Source of the DNA: Rhodomicrobium sp. R_RK_3
Lineage (GTDB): Bacteria; Pseudomonadota; Alphaproteobacteria; Rhizobiales; Rhodomicrobiaceae
Assembly (NCBI RefSeq): GCF_002198715.1
Contig: NZ_MWLK01000018.1
Span: 119,623-183,622 of the forward strand
Direction: 5' to 3'
DNA: 64,000 nucleotides
In this document: positions 8,851-20,746 of the stretch, piece after piece
Numbering within the stretch: the first letter of the stretch is position 1
Layout: each line of letters begins with the position of its first letter
Translations under genes and position numbers: made by a program
Notes under the pieces: generated by a model
Databases searched by the model: none
What the model saw: only the letters and a program-made list of their open reading frames with translations
What the model was told of the DNA's origin: nothing

Positions 8851-9953
8851 TGCCCGCCTTTCATGAAATCGCTGAGCGCCGCGACGACGGCGCGGTTATG
8901 ATCCTCGAGCCCGACCGTCAGGCGGATGCCCTGCGGAATGCCGTAAGCTTCGAGCCGCCGCGTAATGATGCGGCGGCCGCCCAGGAAGGCGTCGGCATCG
9001 GCGGCGGTCTTGCCGGGCGTATCGGCGAAATGCAGCAGCAGGAAATTCGCCGCGCTGTCGGTGACGGGAATGCCGAGCGCCCGGATCTCCTTCGCCAGCC
9101 ATTCCAGCCATTCGCTATTATGCGCCTTCGAGCGCTCGATATGCGCGCGGTCGTCCAGCGCGGCAATGGCGGCGGACATGCTGGGCCCGGCGAGATTGAA
9201 GGGCCCGCGAATCCGGTTCAGCGCGGAGGCGATTTCGGCGGGGCAGTAGACCCAGCCGACGCGCGCGCTCGCCAGCCCGAAGATCTTCGAAAAGGTCCGC
9301 GTCATCACGGTGTTCGGCGTGGTCGCGACCAGCTCGATGCCCGCTTCGTAATCATTGCGGTTCACATATTCCGCATAGGCGCCGTCGAGCACCAGCAGCA
9401 CGTTGTCGGGCAGGCCCTTGCGCAGGCGGCGGATCTCGCCGAAGGCGACATAGGTGCCGGTCGGGTTGTTCGGATTGGCGATGAAGACGGCGCGCGTGCG
9501 CGGCGTGACCGCCGCCAGGATCGCATCTACATTGGCGCAGAAATCCGTCTCCGGCACGACGACCGGCGTTGCTCCCGCCGCCAGGATGACGATCTTGTAG
9601 ACCAGAAATCCGTGCTCGGTGTAGATCGCCTCGTCGCCGGTCGCGAGATAGGCCTGGGCCAGCAGGTGGAACAGCTCGTCCGAGCCCGCGCCGCAGACCA
9701 GATGATCTGGGTTCAAGCCGTAAAACGTGCCGAGCGCCTGACGCAGCGCCGTCGCCGAGCCGTCCGGATAGCGGTCGAGCTGGCCGGCGGCCTCGCGAAA
9801 TGCCGCGACCGCCGCCGGGCTCGCACCGAACGGCGTCTCGTTGGAGGACAGTTTTATGACCGGCCCGGCGCCAGGGAGCTTGCTGCGCCCCGGCACATAG
9901 GCGTCGATCTCGAATACACCCGGCCGCGCTTGCGGCCCTTGCGCCAGAGACAC
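8847..9953 (-). CDS. hisC: histidinol-phosphate / aromatic aminotransferase
   Basis: 368 residues, class I/II PLP aminotransferase. SNETPFG (37-43), [16 protein letters not shown] and the PLP lysine Lys223 in TFSKIFGLA are all present. HisC makes histidinol phosphate from imidazole acetol phosphate. In Alphaproteobacteria the copy linked to tyrC often also acts on aromatic keto acids, so the adjacency suggests a dual role. GTG start at 9953 with a strong AAGGAGAGGG site upstream. First gene of the hisC-tyrC-chaC operon, divergent from metX. Confidence 0.94.
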   Translation of the reverse strand: MSLAQGPQARPGVFEIDAYVPGRSKLPGAGPVIKLSSNETPFGASPAAVAAFREAAGQLDRYPDGSATALRQALGTFYGLNPDHLVCGAGSDELFHLLAQAYLATGDEAIYTEHGFLVYKIVILAAGATPVVVPETDFCANVDAILAAVTPRTRAVFIANPNNPTGTYVAFGEIRRLRKGLPDNVLLVLDGAYAEYVNRNDYEAGIELVATTPNTVMTRTFSKIFGLASARVGWVYCPAEIASALNRIRGPFNLAGPSMSAAIAALDDRAHIERSKAHNSEWLEWLAKEIRALGIPVTDSAANFLLLHFADTPGKTAADADAFLGGRRIITRRLEAYGIPQGIRLTVGLEDHNRAVVAALSDFMKGGH

Positions 9954-10186
9954 GTCCCTCTCCTTAAATCTTTTGCCGCGGGGCTCACCCTAACATGGCC
10001 CGCAGCAGCCGGAACTCATAGGATCGGATGGCGTCGAATGCAAAGAAAAGATTGACTTTAGCTGCCGACACCCTAGCTAACCATCAAAGCGCTGCCCCAA
10101 TTTCGTGCAGCCTTCGCGCGCGCCCGGCCCCCCGCGCGAAAATCCTGTGGTGGTGGCCGGGTCGGCTGAGGGAGGCTCCATAGCAT
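9954..10186. promoter_or_regulatory. divergent control region, hisC / metX
   Basis: 233 bases between divergent genes, so it must hold both promoters. A TTGACT hexamer lies at about 10052-10057. The metX-proximal part is very GC-rich with clustered CGCGCG, GGCCGG and GGCTGAGG segments that could fold. I looked for a SAM-II type pseudoknot, common before metX/metA in this class, and could not draw one with confidence. Confidence 0.35.
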
Positions 10187-11356
10187 ATGGCGCAGGCGTC
10201 GACGGCGCAGTGTGATATTGCGCATTTCTCCGAGGATGAACCGCTTCCCCTGGATAGCGGCGCTATGCTCGCGCCTTATTCCATCGCCTATCAGACCTAC
10301 GGCACGCTGAACGCGGACAAATCCAACGCGGTCGTGGTCTGCCACGCGCTGACCGGCGATCAATATGTCGTCGGCACGCATCCCGTCACCGGCAAACCCG
10401 GCTGGTGGGCGACCATGGTCGGCCCCGGCAAGCCGGTCGATACGGACCGCTATTTCGTCATCTGCCCGAACATCATCGGCGGCTGCATGGGCTCGACAGG
10501 GCCGGCTTCGCTCAATCCGCGCACCAACAGGGTCTATGGGCTGGATTTCCCGGTCATCACCATCCGCGACATGGTGCGCGCGCAGGCGCGTTTGATCGAG
10601 CGGCTCGGCATTGACAGCCTGTTCTGCGTCATCGGCGGCTCGATGGGCGGCATGCAGGTGCTGGAATGGGCGGCGAGCTACGGCGACAAGGTGTTTTGCG
10701 CCGTGCCGATCGCCTCCGCCCCCCGCCACTCCTCGCAGAACATCGCCTTCCACGAGGTCGGCCGGCAGGCCGTGATGGCCGATCCGGACTGGCGCGGCGG
10801 CCGCTATCTCGACGAGGGCGTGTTGCCCCGCAAGGGCCTGTCGGTCGCGCGCATGGCCGCGCATATCACCTATCTGTCCTCCAAGGCGCTGCACGAGAAA
10901 TTCGGCCGCAAGCTGCAGGACCGCGAGACGCTGACCTTCGGCTTCGACGCCGATTTCCAGGTGGAGAGCTATCTGCGCTACCAGGGCTCGACCTTCGTCG
11001 ACCGCTTTGACGCCAATTCCTATTTATACATCACCCGCGCCATGGATTATTTCGACCTCGCCGCCGACCACGGCGGCACGCTGGCCAATGCCTTTGCCGA
11101 CATCAAGACGCGCTTCTGCGTGATTTCCTTCACCAGCGATTGGCTCTATCCGACCCGCGACAGCCGCGAGATCGTGCGGGCGCTGAATTCCGTCGCCGCC
11201 AATGTCAGCTTCGTCGAGATCGAATCCGACAAGGGGCACGATGCCTTCCTGCTGGACGAGCCGGAATTGTTCGGCACCGTCTCGGGCTTCCTGAACGCCG
11301 CAGCCGCGCGCCGCGGCATCGCGCCCGCGCCGGCGCGCATCCTGGCGAGCGCCTAA
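10187..11356 (+). CDS. metX: homoserine O-acyltransferase
   Basis: 389 residues, alpha/beta-hydrolase fold of the MetX family. The nucleophile Ser152 is in GGSMGG, HALTGD (53-58) contributes the oxyanion region, the acid Asp is in SDWLYPT and the catalytic His is in DKGHDAF near the C-terminus. It acylates homoserine (acetyl-CoA for most alphaproteobacterial members, although some use succinyl-CoA), opening methionine synthesis by direct sulfhydrylation. ATG 10187 is preceded by GAGGGAGG. metW follows after 2 bases, a very conserved pair. Confidence 0.95.
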   Translation: MAQASTAQCDIAHFSEDEPLPLDSGAMLAPYSIAYQTYGTLNADKSNAVVVCHALTGDQYVVGTHPVTGKPGWWATMVGPGKPVDTDRYFVICPNIIGGCMGSTGPASLNPRTNRVYGLDFPVITIRDMVRAQARLIERLGIDSLFCVIGGSMGGMQVLEWAASYGDKVFCAVPIASAPRHSSQNIAFHEVGRQAVMADPDWRGGRYLDEGVLPRKGLSVARMAAHITYLSSKALHEKFGRKLQDRETLTFGFDADFQVESYLRYQGSTFVDRFDANSYLYITRAMDYFDLAADHGGTLANAFADIKTRFCVISFTSDWLYPTRDSREIVRALNSVAANVSFVEIESDKGHDAFLLDEPELFGTVSGFLNAAAARRGIAPAPARILASA

Positions 11357-11358
11357 CC

Positions 11359-12000
11359 TTGCGCGCGCTGAACACTATCCCGCTGGTCCCGGCCCGCGTC
11401 GACCATTTGCTGATCGCGGAGATGGTGACGCGGGGCGCCCGCGTGCTCGACATCGGCTGCGGCGACGGCGAACTGTTGTCGCTGCTGGAGGTCAATCGCG
11501 ACGTCGACGGGCGCGGCATCGAGCTGAGCCAGTCGAACGTGAATCTGTGCGTGGCGCGCGGCCTGTCCGTGATCCAAGGCGACGCCGACCGTGATCTGGT
11601 GCATTTCCCGGATAAGAGCTTCGACTACGCCATCCTAAGCCAAACCTTGCAGGCGACACGGCATCCGCGCCACGTGCTGGAGCAGCTTCTCCGGATCGGG
11701 CGGCACGCGATCGTGTCGTTCCCCAATTTCGGCCATTGGCGCATCCGGCTGCAATTTCTCATGCATGGCCGGATGCCGGTGACGCCGAACCTGCCCGAAT
11801 CCTGGCACGAGACCCAGAACATCCACTATTGCACGATCAAGGATTTTCTGGCGCTGTCCGAGGCCGTCGACGCCAAGGTCGAGCGGACCGTGGCGCTGAA
11901 CGCCTATGGCAAGCGCATGGGCCTGAACCTGCCGCTCGCCTGGCACAATCTGATCGGCGAGCAGGCGGTGTTTTTGCTGACGCGGAACGGCACGGAGTAG
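11359..12000 (+). CDS. metW: methionine biosynthesis protein MetW
   Basis: About 213 residues. The SAM-dependent methyltransferase-like motif VLDIGCGDGELL lies near the N-terminus; FDYAILSQTLQATRHP and SFPNFGHWRIRLQ are signature blocks of MetW. The protein always accompanies MetX in this class and is needed with it for homoserine acylation. No ATG suits the conserved start: TTG 11359, two bases after the metX TAA, keeps the PARVDHLLIAEMV segment, so I chose it. The next ATG (11419) would remove the conserved beginning. Convergent with the membrane gene downstream. Confidence 0.9.
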   Translation: MRALNTIPLVPARVDHLLIAEMVTRGARVLDIGCGDGELLSLLEVNRDVDGRGIELSQSNVNLCVARGLSVIQGDADRDLVHFPDKSFDYAILSQTLQATRHPRHVLEQLLRIGRHAIVSFPNFGHWRIRLQFLMHGRMPVTPNLPESWHETQNIHYCTIKDFLALSEAVDAKVERTVALNAYGKRMGLNLPLAWHNLIGEQAVFLLTRNGTE

Positions 12001-12042
12001 CGCGCCGGCAACCAGCTTTTCGACGAACCTCTCCTCCTCGTC

Positions 12043-12074
12043 GTCCCGGACACCGCGAAGCGGTGAGCCGGGAC
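12043..12074. repeat. REP-like palindrome in the metW 3' region
   Basis: A near-perfect stem-loop: GTCCCGG (12043-12049) pairs with CCGGGAC (12068-12074), and inside it CACCGC (12051-12056) pairs with GCGGTG (12060-12065) around a GAA loop. No T-run follows, so it is more like a dispersed palindromic element than an intrinsic terminator. It lies between convergent genes and may still stabilise either mRNA. Confidence 0.6.
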
Positions 12075-12165
12075 CAAATCATCGATCCGCGGGCACTGCG
12101 GGAAAGAGGTGAGGCGAGTAGGCCCCGGCTCTGACGGCCGGGGCGGCGGAGGATTTGACCCCTGC

Positions 12166-12606
12166 TTAAGCCCGCTTCGCGCCGACGAAATGGTGCAGAT
12201 AGCGGACATGGATCATCACATCCATGATGCTGGCGAAGAACAGGATCACGAAAACCGAGGTCCAGGCCAGCGGCACGAAGAACAGCTCGATGCTGGTGAC
12301 GACCAGCAAGAGGATCGAGCCATAGAGGTCATATTGGCTGCCGGTGAAATTGCGCTCGACGCCGTAGCGCACCATGCGGCCCATCTCCAGATAGAGCGCC
12401 ACCAGGATGCCGAAAGTGATGATGGCGCCATAGGTGATGACGAATGCCGGCCCGCTCGCGCCGATCAGGCTGCCGAGGTCGAGCACATACAGGCTCTCAT
12501 GCAGAAAAGCTTCGTTGGCGCCGGTCGCGACCGGGCCGCCATTATAGAGATGCAGGCCGGCAATGATGTGGTAGAGCAGCCACGCGCCCATGAGCCATGT
12601 GAACAT
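12166..12606 (-). CDS. conserved-looking integral membrane protein, unknown function
   Basis: 146 residues with about four hydrophobic segments: MGAWLLYHIIAGLHLY, AFVITYGAIITFGILVALYL, ILLLVVTSIELFFVPLAW and VFVILFFASIMDVMI. No catalytic motif is seen. ATG 12606 was chosen over the longer open frame because AGGGGAA lies upstream and the first helix begins at once. I do not recognise a family; a small inner-membrane protein with both ends in the cytoplasm is the simplest reading. Confidence 0.7.
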   Translation of the reverse strand: MFTWLMGAWLLYHIIAGLHLYNGGPVATGANEAFLHESLYVLDLGSLIGASGPAFVITYGAIITFGILVALYLEMGRMVRYGVERNFTGSQYDLYGSILLLVVTSIELFFVPLAWTSVFVILFFASIMDVMIHVRYLHHFVGAKRA

Positions 12607-12727
12607 CGAAATTCCCCTGCGCCAAAAAACTGATGCCGAGCTTTTTGCTGTTCGGCGGAAAGCGCAAGGCGTGAAACTGGGGCGCCCGGAGCTATCTACA
12701 ATTTTCTTCAAAGGGCGCGGACATGGC

Positions 12728-12753
12728 AAAACCGCCAGCGAGGGCTGGCGGTT
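12728..12753 (-). terminator. intrinsic terminator downstream of the 12780-13340 gene
   Basis: ACCGCCAGC and GCTGGCGGT form a 9-bp perfect stem with a four-base loop. Read on the minus strand the stem is followed by TTTT, 27 bases after the stop of the single-helix membrane protein gene. Confidence 0.75.
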
Positions 12754-12779
12754 TGTTGATTCGTCGGGAGCCTGAGCGC

Positions 12780-13340
12780 CTAGCGCAGTCCGAGGCTGGA
12801 CATCAGGCTGTCGCTCTGGCGGCTGCCATAGCGCTTCAAGTCGCGGATGAAGCGGCGGCGCTTGCCCGAGGTCGACAGGTCGATGTCGCGGAGCCAGCGC
12901 GGCGGGTTGCTCCAGTCGAAATTCGCCATCAGACGGCGCTTGTTGACATTGGCGTCGGGCAGCCAGTCGCTGCTGGACGAGAAGAAGTCGGAGATCGAGC
13001 GGCGCGACGGTGCGTTGTCGTAGAACCAGCTTTTGGCGCGCGAGCCGGTTTCCTCGGCGGTGTCGCGCAGATCCGGCCAGATGCCTTGCCAGCGGTTATT
13101 GGCCTGGGAGAGCAGGCGGTCATGCCAGGGACGGTGCCGCTCTTGGGCGGCTGCCGCGCGGGCGACGACGAGAAGCGCAAAGCCAGCCAGCGCGATGGGC
13201 AGCCAGGGGCTGATACGGCCGCTCGATTGCTGGCGCGGACGGCGCGCGACGGAGTTGGTGCCGGCACTGTTGGTCGAGTTGGCGCGGTTGCCGGAACCGG
13301 AATATCGAGGTTCGTTAACGGATTTTGGCGTGGGCTTCAT
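12780..13340 (-). CDS. uncharacterised single-pass membrane protein
   Basis: 186 residues. A polar, Ser/Asn/Arg-rich N-terminus of about 40 residues is followed by one hydrophobic segment (ISPWLPIALAGFALLVVARA), then a basic, Trp/Arg-rich C-terminal part with WFYDNAPSRRSISDFF and DWSNPPRWLRDIDL. No known domain recognised. ATG 13340 follows an excellent GGAGGTAAGA site. A hairpin terminator follows the gene, and pnp ends about 175 bases upstream with its own terminator, so this is a separate transcription unit. Confidence 0.72.
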   Translation of the reverse strand: MKPTPKSVNEPRYSGSGNRANSTNSAGTNSVARRPRQQSSGRISPWLPIALAGFALLVVARAAAAQERHRPWHDRLLSQANNRWQGIWPDLRDTAEETGSRAKSWFYDNAPSRRSISDFFSSSSDWLPDANVNKRRLMANFDWSNPPRWLRDIDLSTSGKRRRFIRDLKRYGSRQSDSLMSSLGLR

Positions 13341-13433
13341 TCTTACCTCCGATGGGGGACGCGGATTGGCGCGCGGGGATCTCGGTAGGATAATTCGTAG
13401 CGCTCCCGGCAGTTCCATCGGGCGGCACAATGC

Positions 13434-13464
13434 AAAAAAGCGCCGGGCGATGCCGCGGCGCTTT
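13434..13464 (-). terminator. intrinsic terminator of the rpsO-pnp unit
   Basis: On the minus strand GCGCCG pairs with CGGCGC, extended by A-T pairs, and is followed by six T. It lies about 50 bases after the pnp stop. This closes the long rimP...pnp transcription unit. Confidence 0.8.
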
Positions 13465-13515
13465 CTAATCTTGCAGAAATCTTTGGCCGGCCTCCCTGGG
13501 GAGAGGCCGTCAGGC

Positions 13516-15651
<2,136 letters not shown>

Positions 15652-15917
15652 TCTTCAAATTCCGATAGTTCGTCTCAAGCGCTGGATTGCGCTGGGAGTT
15701 TGTTTCATTCGCTATTTAGCGCGCATAGCCTTAGCCGAATTTGTCGCCGGAGAATAGTGTTGACTGTGTCTTTCCGCAGCTACCCTCAGGAAAGTGACGA
15801 GGCGGCCCGGCTTAAGCCCCTTGCTTTGCTCTTGTTTCAGCGCCAACGACAATAGCCGCGGCGGCCGACAAACGCAGCCACCACGGCGATAAGTACGATT
15901 ACAGAGGACGGGCGAGC
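15652..15917 (-). promoter_or_regulatory. rpsO-pnp spacer / pnp leader
   Basis: 266 bases without a gene. On the minus strand the half next to pnp has complementary segments such as CCAGCGC/GCGCTTG and CGCGCTAAATAGCG that can form stem-loops. In Escherichia coli the equivalent leader is cut by RNase III and lets PNPase control its own mRNA; a similar role here is inferred from position only. Confidence 0.4.
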
Positions 15918-16187
15918 CTAGCGGCGGATGCCGAGACGGCCGATCAGGTCCCGATAGCGCTTTTCGTCCTTCGACTTCACATAGTCGAGCAGACGGCGGC
16001 GGGTGGAGACCATCTTCAGAAGACCCCGGCGCGAATGGTTGTCGCCCTTGTGGGTCTTGAAATGTTCGGTCAGCGTGACGATCCGGTCGGTCAGAATGGC
16101 GACCTGCACCTCGGGCGAGCCTGTATCGCCGGCCTTGGTGGCATATTCGGAAATGAGCGTTTGCTTGCGCTCAGGCGTAATCGACAT
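15918..16187 (-). CDS. rpsO: 30S ribosomal protein S15
   Basis: 89 residues, the standard length. The core [34 protein letters not shown] is intact. S15 binds the central 16S rRNA domain early in 30S assembly. ATG 16187 follows GAGGAG; the longer open frame to 16202 is not needed. It sits 31 bases after truB, the classic order truB-rpsO-pnp. Confidence 0.97.
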   Translation of the reverse strand: MSITPERKQTLISEYATKAGDTGSPEVQVAILTDRIVTLTEHFKTHKGDNHSRRGLLKMVSTRRRLLDYVKSKDEKRYRDLIGRLGIRR

Positions 16188-16218
16188 CGGGAATCTCCTC
16201 AAATCGGATGAGGTTCCA

Positions 16219-17142
16219 TCAGAGCGGGATGTTGAAAACCCGTGAGGGCCGCAACTCTCCCTGTTCGACCTCGCCGAGCGCGATCAGCGTTCCGCGCGAG
16301 GTGGCATAGATGAGACCAGTGTGGATGGGGGCGTCCCTTCCGCGAAGGATGATGGGCTTGCCCCGCTTCAATTGCGCCGCGTCCGATCCGTTGACAGCCA
16401 GGGCCGGGATGCCGTCCAGCGCGGTTTCAACGGGCAGAAGCGCTCCAAGGAGCGCCTCGCGGCCGGCCTCACTATTGCTCAATTCGAATAGCCGTTCCAG
16501 CGAAATTGCGCGTGCCTGCGGGAATGGCCCGACGCGGGTGCGGCGAAGCTGCGCGACATGGCCGAAGCAGCCGAGCTGACGGCCCAGGTCGCGGGCGATG
16601 GAGCGGACATAGGTGCCCTTGCCGCATTCGGCCTCGAAGACGCACGCATCTGGCGAGGGCATCTCGGCGATTTCGAGCCGTGTGACTTCGACGACGCGCG
16701 GCTGCAATTCGAACTCCTCGCCGTCGCGGGCGAGGTCATAGGCGCGCTCGCCCTCGATCTTGATGGCGGAGAAGCGCGGCGGCGTCTGCATGATGCTGCC
16801 GCGAAAGGCCGGCAGCGCCGCTTCGATGGCCTCGCGGCCCGGGCGCTCGGCGCTGTCGCGCGAAGGCTCGCCTTCGGCGTCGTCGGTCGTCGTCTCAACG
16901 CCCCAGCGCACCAGGAAGCGGTACTCCTTGGCGCTGTCGACCACATGCGGGATGGTTTTCGTCGCTTCGCCGAAAGCGATGGGAAGGATGCCTGTCGCGA
17001 GCGGATCGAGCGTGCCAGCGTGGCCCGCCTTGTCGGCGTTGAAGAGGCGCTTCACCTTGTTCAGAGCATGGGTCGAAGTGATCGATTGCGGCTTGTCCAG
17101 GACCAGCCAGCCATGAACGGGTGTGCCTTTGCGACGGCGCAT
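16219..17142 (-). CDS. truB: tRNA pseudouridine(55) synthase
   Basis: 307 residues. The N-terminal [13 protein letters not shown], the catalytic Asp in [18 protein letters not shown], the [15 protein letters not shown] strand, and [12 protein letters not shown] are all present; the C-terminal PUA-like part ([19 protein letters not shown]) closes the protein. TruB makes pseudouridine 55 in the T-loop of tRNAs. ATG 17142 has a CGGAG site. Follows rbfA with a 23-base gap. Confidence 0.96.
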   Translation of the reverse strand: MRRRKGTPVHGWLVLDKPQSITSTHALNKVKRLFNADKAGHAGTLDPLATGILPIAFGEATKTIPHVVDSAKEYRFLVRWGVETTTDDAEGEPSRDSAERPGREAIEAALPAFRGSIMQTPPRFSAIKIEGERAYDLARDGEEFELQPRVVEVTRLEIAEMPSPDACVFEAECGKGTYVRSIARDLGRQLGCFGHVAQLRRTRVGPFPQARAISLERLFELSNSEAGREALLGALLPVETALDGIPALAVNGSDAAQLKRGKPIILRGRDAPIHTGLIYATSRGTLIALGEVEQGELRPSRVFNIPL

Positions 17143-17165
17143 GAAACGCTCCGAGAGTGGGGAGT

Positions 17166-17552
17166 TCAGTCCAGATCGCGGCTGACGTCCGGCGAGCGCA
17201 GGATGGCGTCGATCCGCGCGGCTTCGTCGAATGTCTCATCGATCTGAAACGACAAGCTCGGCATGTATTTCAGATCGACCCGCTTGGCAAGCTCGCCGCG
17301 CAGGAATCGCTGGTTGCGGGCGAGCGCGTCCTTCAGCGCCTTGGTGTCGCCGCCGCCGAAGGGCAGGGCGAAGATGGTGGCATTGCGCAGGTCCGGGCTG
17401 ACGCGCACTTCGGTGACGGTGACCTTGGCGCCCTGCAATTCCGGATCCGCGATGCCGGAGCGCCAGAGGATGTCGGCGAAGGCGTGCCGGATCATCTCGC
17501 CGACGCGGAGCTGGCGCTGCGACGGGCCTTTTACGCCTTGCTGTTTCGACAT
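17166..17552 (-). CDS. rbfA: 30S ribosome-binding factor RbfA
   Basis: 128 residues from ATG 17552 (an upstream ATG at 17582 would add ten). The KH-like core QRQLRVGEMIRHAFADIL, VTVTEVRVSPDLRNATIFALP and KYMPSLSFQIDETFDEA match the family. RbfA assists late 16S rRNA maturation and cold adaptation. GGGGATGAG precedes the chosen ATG. It precedes truB and is separated from infB by a small membrane protein gene. Confidence 0.93.
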   Translation of the reverse strand: MSKQQGVKGPSQRQLRVGEMIRHAFADILWRSGIADPELQGAKVTVTEVRVSPDLRNATIFALPFGGGDTKALKDALARNQRFLRGELAKRVDLKYMPSLSFQIDETFDEAARIDAILRSPDVSRDLD

Positions 17553-17612
17553 CTCATCCCCGCTTGAAAAAGAAGCGGCCATTTAGCCGGTCCGGACCGG
17601 CGGTGCAATCGT

Positions 17613-18008
17613 TCAATTCAACACGCCCATCCGCGACGCATAGGCCGCAAAGGCAAAGGCTGCGGTGCTGAGCACGGCCGCGGTCCAGGTCTTGGTCCAG
17701 TGCGCGTCGCCGGCAGGAGCTTGTGGCGTGGTCAGCAGCCAGGCCGCACCGTAATAGAGCGCCTGCACGGCGAGGCCGCCGCCAAGTAGCCAGACGGCCA
17801 AGCCGCTCCTCGCCAGAAGGGCAAGGCCCGCCGCGCCGTACAACATCGCCGAAGCCGCCATGAAGGCGAGGCGGCCATGGTCCGTTTCCGGCTCCTTGGC
17901 CAGCGACTTGACCGCGCGGTCGAACAGCCATTCGAGCCGCGCGCGCCGCAGCACCATGACGGCCGACAGCAGATAGAAAGCGCCGAGCACCGTGGCGATG
18001 AAGACCAT
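17613..18008 (-). CDS. small multi-pass membrane protein inside the infB-rbfA run
   Basis: 131 residues with four hydrophobic stretches: FIATVLGAFYLLSAVMVL, LAFMAASAMLYGAAGLALLA, LAVWLLGGGLAVQALYYGAAWLL and TWTAAVLSTAAFAFAAYA. No family recognised and no catalytic motif. It is 20 bases downstream of infB and 60 bases upstream of rbfA, on the same strand, with no terminator between. Most genomes have infB and rbfA adjacent, so this gene is an insertion into a conserved translation operon. Its codon usage looks like that of its neighbours. Confidence 0.75.
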   Translation of the reverse strand: MVFIATVLGAFYLLSAVMVLRRARLEWLFDRAVKSLAKEPETDHGRLAFMAASAMLYGAAGLALLARSGLAVWLLGGGLAVQALYYGAAWLLTTPQAPAGDAHWTKTWTAAVLSTAAFAFAAYASRMGVLN

Positions 18009-18028
18009 CGAGGGCCGTCAAACGCCCG

Positions 18029-20746
18029 CTAAAGCGAGCGTTTGACCTCTTCGGAACGGAAGCACTCGATGATGTCGCCCTTGCGCAGGTCGTGGTAGTT
18101 CTCGAAGCCCATGCCGCATTCCTGGCCGGCCTGGACCTCGCGGACCTCGTCCTTGAAGCGCTTCAGCGTCGACAGCTTGCCCTCGTGGATCACGACGTTG
18201 TCGCGGATCAGGCGGACATTGGCGCCGCGCTCGACCTTGCCGTCGGTGACGCGGCAGCCGGCGATGTTGCCGACCTTGGTGATGTTGAACACCTCCAAAA
18301 TCTCCGCATTGCCGAGGAAGGTCTCGCGGATGGTCGGCGAGAGCAGGCCCGACATGGCCGCCTTGATGTCGTCCACCAGGTCGTAGATGACGTTGTAGTA
18401 GCGGATCTCGATGCCGCCGCGCTCCGCCAGTTCCTTGGCCTGGGCGTTGGCGCGGACATTGAAGCCCACCATCGCCGCGTTGGAGGCCGAGGCCAGCGAG
18501 ACGTCGGATTCTGTGATGCCGCCGACGCCTGCATGGATGATGCGGGCCGCGACCTCATCGGTGCCGAGCTTTTCGAGCGCGGCCGAGATGGCCTCGACCG
18601 AGCCCTGCACGTCGCCCTTGATGATGAGCGAGAACTCTTTCTTACCGGCCTGGCTGAGCTGGCTCATCATCTGCTCGAGCGAGCCGCGGCCTCCGGCCCC
18701 GACCGCCTTCAGATCGCGCAGCTTGCGCGTCCGGTAGGATGTCAGCTCGCGGGCGCGGGCTTCGTTCTCGACGACGGCGAGCTGATCGCCCGCTTCCGGC
18801 GCGCTGTCGAAGCCGAGCACTTCGACCGGCACGGACGGACCGGCCGATGCGATATGCTCGCCCTTGTCGTTGATGAGGGCGCGGACACGGCCCCAGGCGC
18901 GGCCGGCGACGACGATCTGGCCGACCCTAAGCGTGCCGCGCTGGATCAGCACGGTGCCGACCGGACCGCGGCCGCGTTCCAGCTTGGCCTCGATGACCAC
19001 GCCTTCGGCGAGACGGTTCGGATTGGCGCGCAGCTCCAGAACTTCGGCTTGCAGGCCGATCATTTCGAGCAGCTTGTCGAGATTGGCCCGGGTCTTCGCC
19101 GAGACCTCGACTTCGAGCGTGTCGCCTCCCAGCGTTTCGACGACGATCTCATGCTGCAGCAGCTCCATGCGGACGCGCTGCGGATCGGCGTCGGGCTTGT
19201 CCATCTTATTGATGGCGACGATCATCGGCACGCCGGCCGCCTTGGCGTGATTGATCGCCTCGACGGTTTGCGGCATGACGCCGTCATCGGCCGCCACCAC
19301 CAGGATGACGATGTCAGTCACCTTGGCGCCGCGCGAGCGCATGGCCGTAAAGGCGGCATGGCCCGGCGTATCGATGAAGGTGATCGGCGCGCCGCCGGGT
19401 GTCACCACCTGATAGGCGCCGATATGCTGGGTGATGCCACCGGCCTCGCCCGCCACGACATTGGTCTCGCGCAGGGCGTCCAGCAGCGAGGTCTTGCCGT
19501 GATCGACATGGCCCATGATGGTGACGACCGGCGCGCGGCCTTCGAGTTCGGAGGTGTCGTCGTCGGTGCCGATGAAGCCTTCCTCGACGTCGGCTTCCGA
19601 GACGCGCTTCACGCCATGGCCGAATTCGGCCACGACGAGCTCGGCCGTGTCGGCGTCGATGACGTCGTTGATCTTGTGCATCTGCCCCTGTTTCATCAGG
19701 AACTTGATGATCTCCACCGACCGCTCGGCCATGCGATTGGCGAGTTCCTGGATGGTGATCGCTTCCGGCAGCTGCACTTCGCGAATGATCTTCTTCCTCG
19801 GCTCAGGCCCAAGCGCCTGCTTCTTCAAACGCTCGCGCTGGCGGCGGAGCGAGGCGAGCGAACGCTCGCGCTGGCTCTCGTCGAGCGCGTTGGTGATGGT
19901 CAGGCGCTGGCGGCCGCGGCGGTCGTCCTCGACCTTCTTGACGGGGGCGCGCTCGACCGGCTTTTTCTTCAATGCCGCGGGGCTGCCGGGGCGGCCGCGT
20001 GCGGGACCGTCATCATCCTCGGTGGCGGCGGCGGCGCGGGACGTCGTCTCGCGATCCTCGCGCGGCGGACGCGCGGTGGTCTCGGTCGCCGCCTCGCCGG
20101 TCTTGGGCGTGGTCGTCGTGGCGCGGCGTCCGGTGACATTGGTCGCGGATCTCGGCCTCTCGCCGGCCGGCTTCGCGGCGGCGGGGGCTTCGGCGACGGG
20201 CGCCGGCGCCTCCGGCTGGACGGGCGGCGGATTGTTCTTGGCCTCCAGCGCGGCGAGAGCGGCCTGCTTGGCCTCTTCCTCGGCGCGGATCGCATCGAGC
20301 GCGGCCTGGCGCTTGGCCTCTTCGGCGAGCCGCTTTTCCTCTTCCGCGCGTTCGATCTTTTCGATCTCTTCGCGCTTCCTGGCTTCGGTCAGCGCGCGCG
20401 CGCGGGCATCGACCTCGCCGGCGGAGAGCTGGCGCAGGACGTTGCGGGGCTGCTGCTTGTCGGCCTGGGATAATTCCGGCCTCGGCTTGCGGAAGGCGTC
20501 GCGGGCAGGCTTGGGGGGCTCCGGCACCACGGGCTTGGCGGGCGTCTCCGGCGGAACCGAGGCGACCGCTTCCTGCATGCTCATCGGCCGCTTGGAACGC
20601 TTCTTCTCAACCACGACCGATTTCGAACGGCCATGGCTGAAATTCTGGCGCACCAAGCCCTGCTCGACCGTCCTCTTGACGTTCAAGGTGATGGTCTTGC
20701 GTCCGGCATTTCCGGCTTTGTCTTCGGGGTCTCTCGTTTCGCTCAT
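18029..20746 (-). CDS. infB: translation initiation factor IF-2
   Basis: 905 residues. A long charged, Ala/Arg/Glu/Pro-rich N-terminal region (about 1-390) includes a coiled coil of [20 protein letters not shown] type. The IF2-N-like segment [18 protein letters not shown] follows, then the GTPase domain with [16 protein letters not shown] and NKMDKPDAD, and C-terminal domains that bind fMet-tRNA. IF-2 places initiator tRNA on the 30S subunit. ATG 20746 overlaps the ylxR stop by 4 bases (ATGA). Confidence 0.97.
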   Translation of the reverse strand: MSETRDPEDKAGNAGRKTITLNVKRTVEQGLVRQNFSHGRSKSVVVEKKRSKRPMSMQEAVASVPPETPAKPVVPEPPKPARDAFRKPRPELSQADKQQPRNVLRQLSAGEVDARARALTEARKREEIEKIERAEEEKRLAEEAKRQAALDAIRAEEEAKQAALAALEAKNNPPPVQPEAPAPVAEAPAAAKPAGERPRSATNVTGRRATTTTPKTGEAATETTARPPREDRETTSRAAAATEDDDGPARGRPGSPAALKKKPVERAPVKKVEDDRRGRQRLTITNALDESQRERSLASLRRQRERLKKQALGPEPRKKIIREVQLPEAITIQELANRMAERSVEIIKFLMKQGQMHKINDVIDADTAELVVAEFGHGVKRVSEADVEEGFIGTDDDTSELEGRAPVVTIMGHVDHGKTSLLDALRETNVVAGEAGGITQHIGAYQVVTPGGAPITFIDTPGHAAFTAMRSRGAKVTDIVILVVAADDGVMPQTVEAINHAKAAGVPMIVAINKMDKPDADPQRVRMELLQHEIVVETLGGDTLEVEVSAKTRANLDKLLEMIGLQAEVLELRANPNRLAEGVVIEAKLERGRGPVGTVLIQRGTLRVGQIVVAGRAWGRVRALINDKGEHIASAGPSVPVEVLGFDSAPEAGDQLAVVENEARARELTSYRTRKLRDLKAVGAGGRGSLEQMMSQLSQAGKKEFSLIIKGDVQGSVEAISAALEKLGTDEVAARIIHAGVGGITESDVSLASASNAAMVGFNVRANAQAKELAERGGIEIRYYNVIYDLVDDIKAAMSGLLSPTIRETFLGNAEILEVFNITKVGNIAGCRVTDGKVERGANVRLIRDNVVIHEGKLSTLKRFKDEVREVQAGQECGMGFENYHDLRKGDIIECFRSEEVKRSL

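Noticed and set aside
9954-10186. SAM-II riboswitch before metX
   Set aside because: The position is right for the class, but I could not draw the required pseudoknot; a covariance-model search would settle it.
18092-20473. Antisense open frame of about 790 codons opposite infB
   Set aside because: Shadow of the infB coding frame; no start signal or domain.
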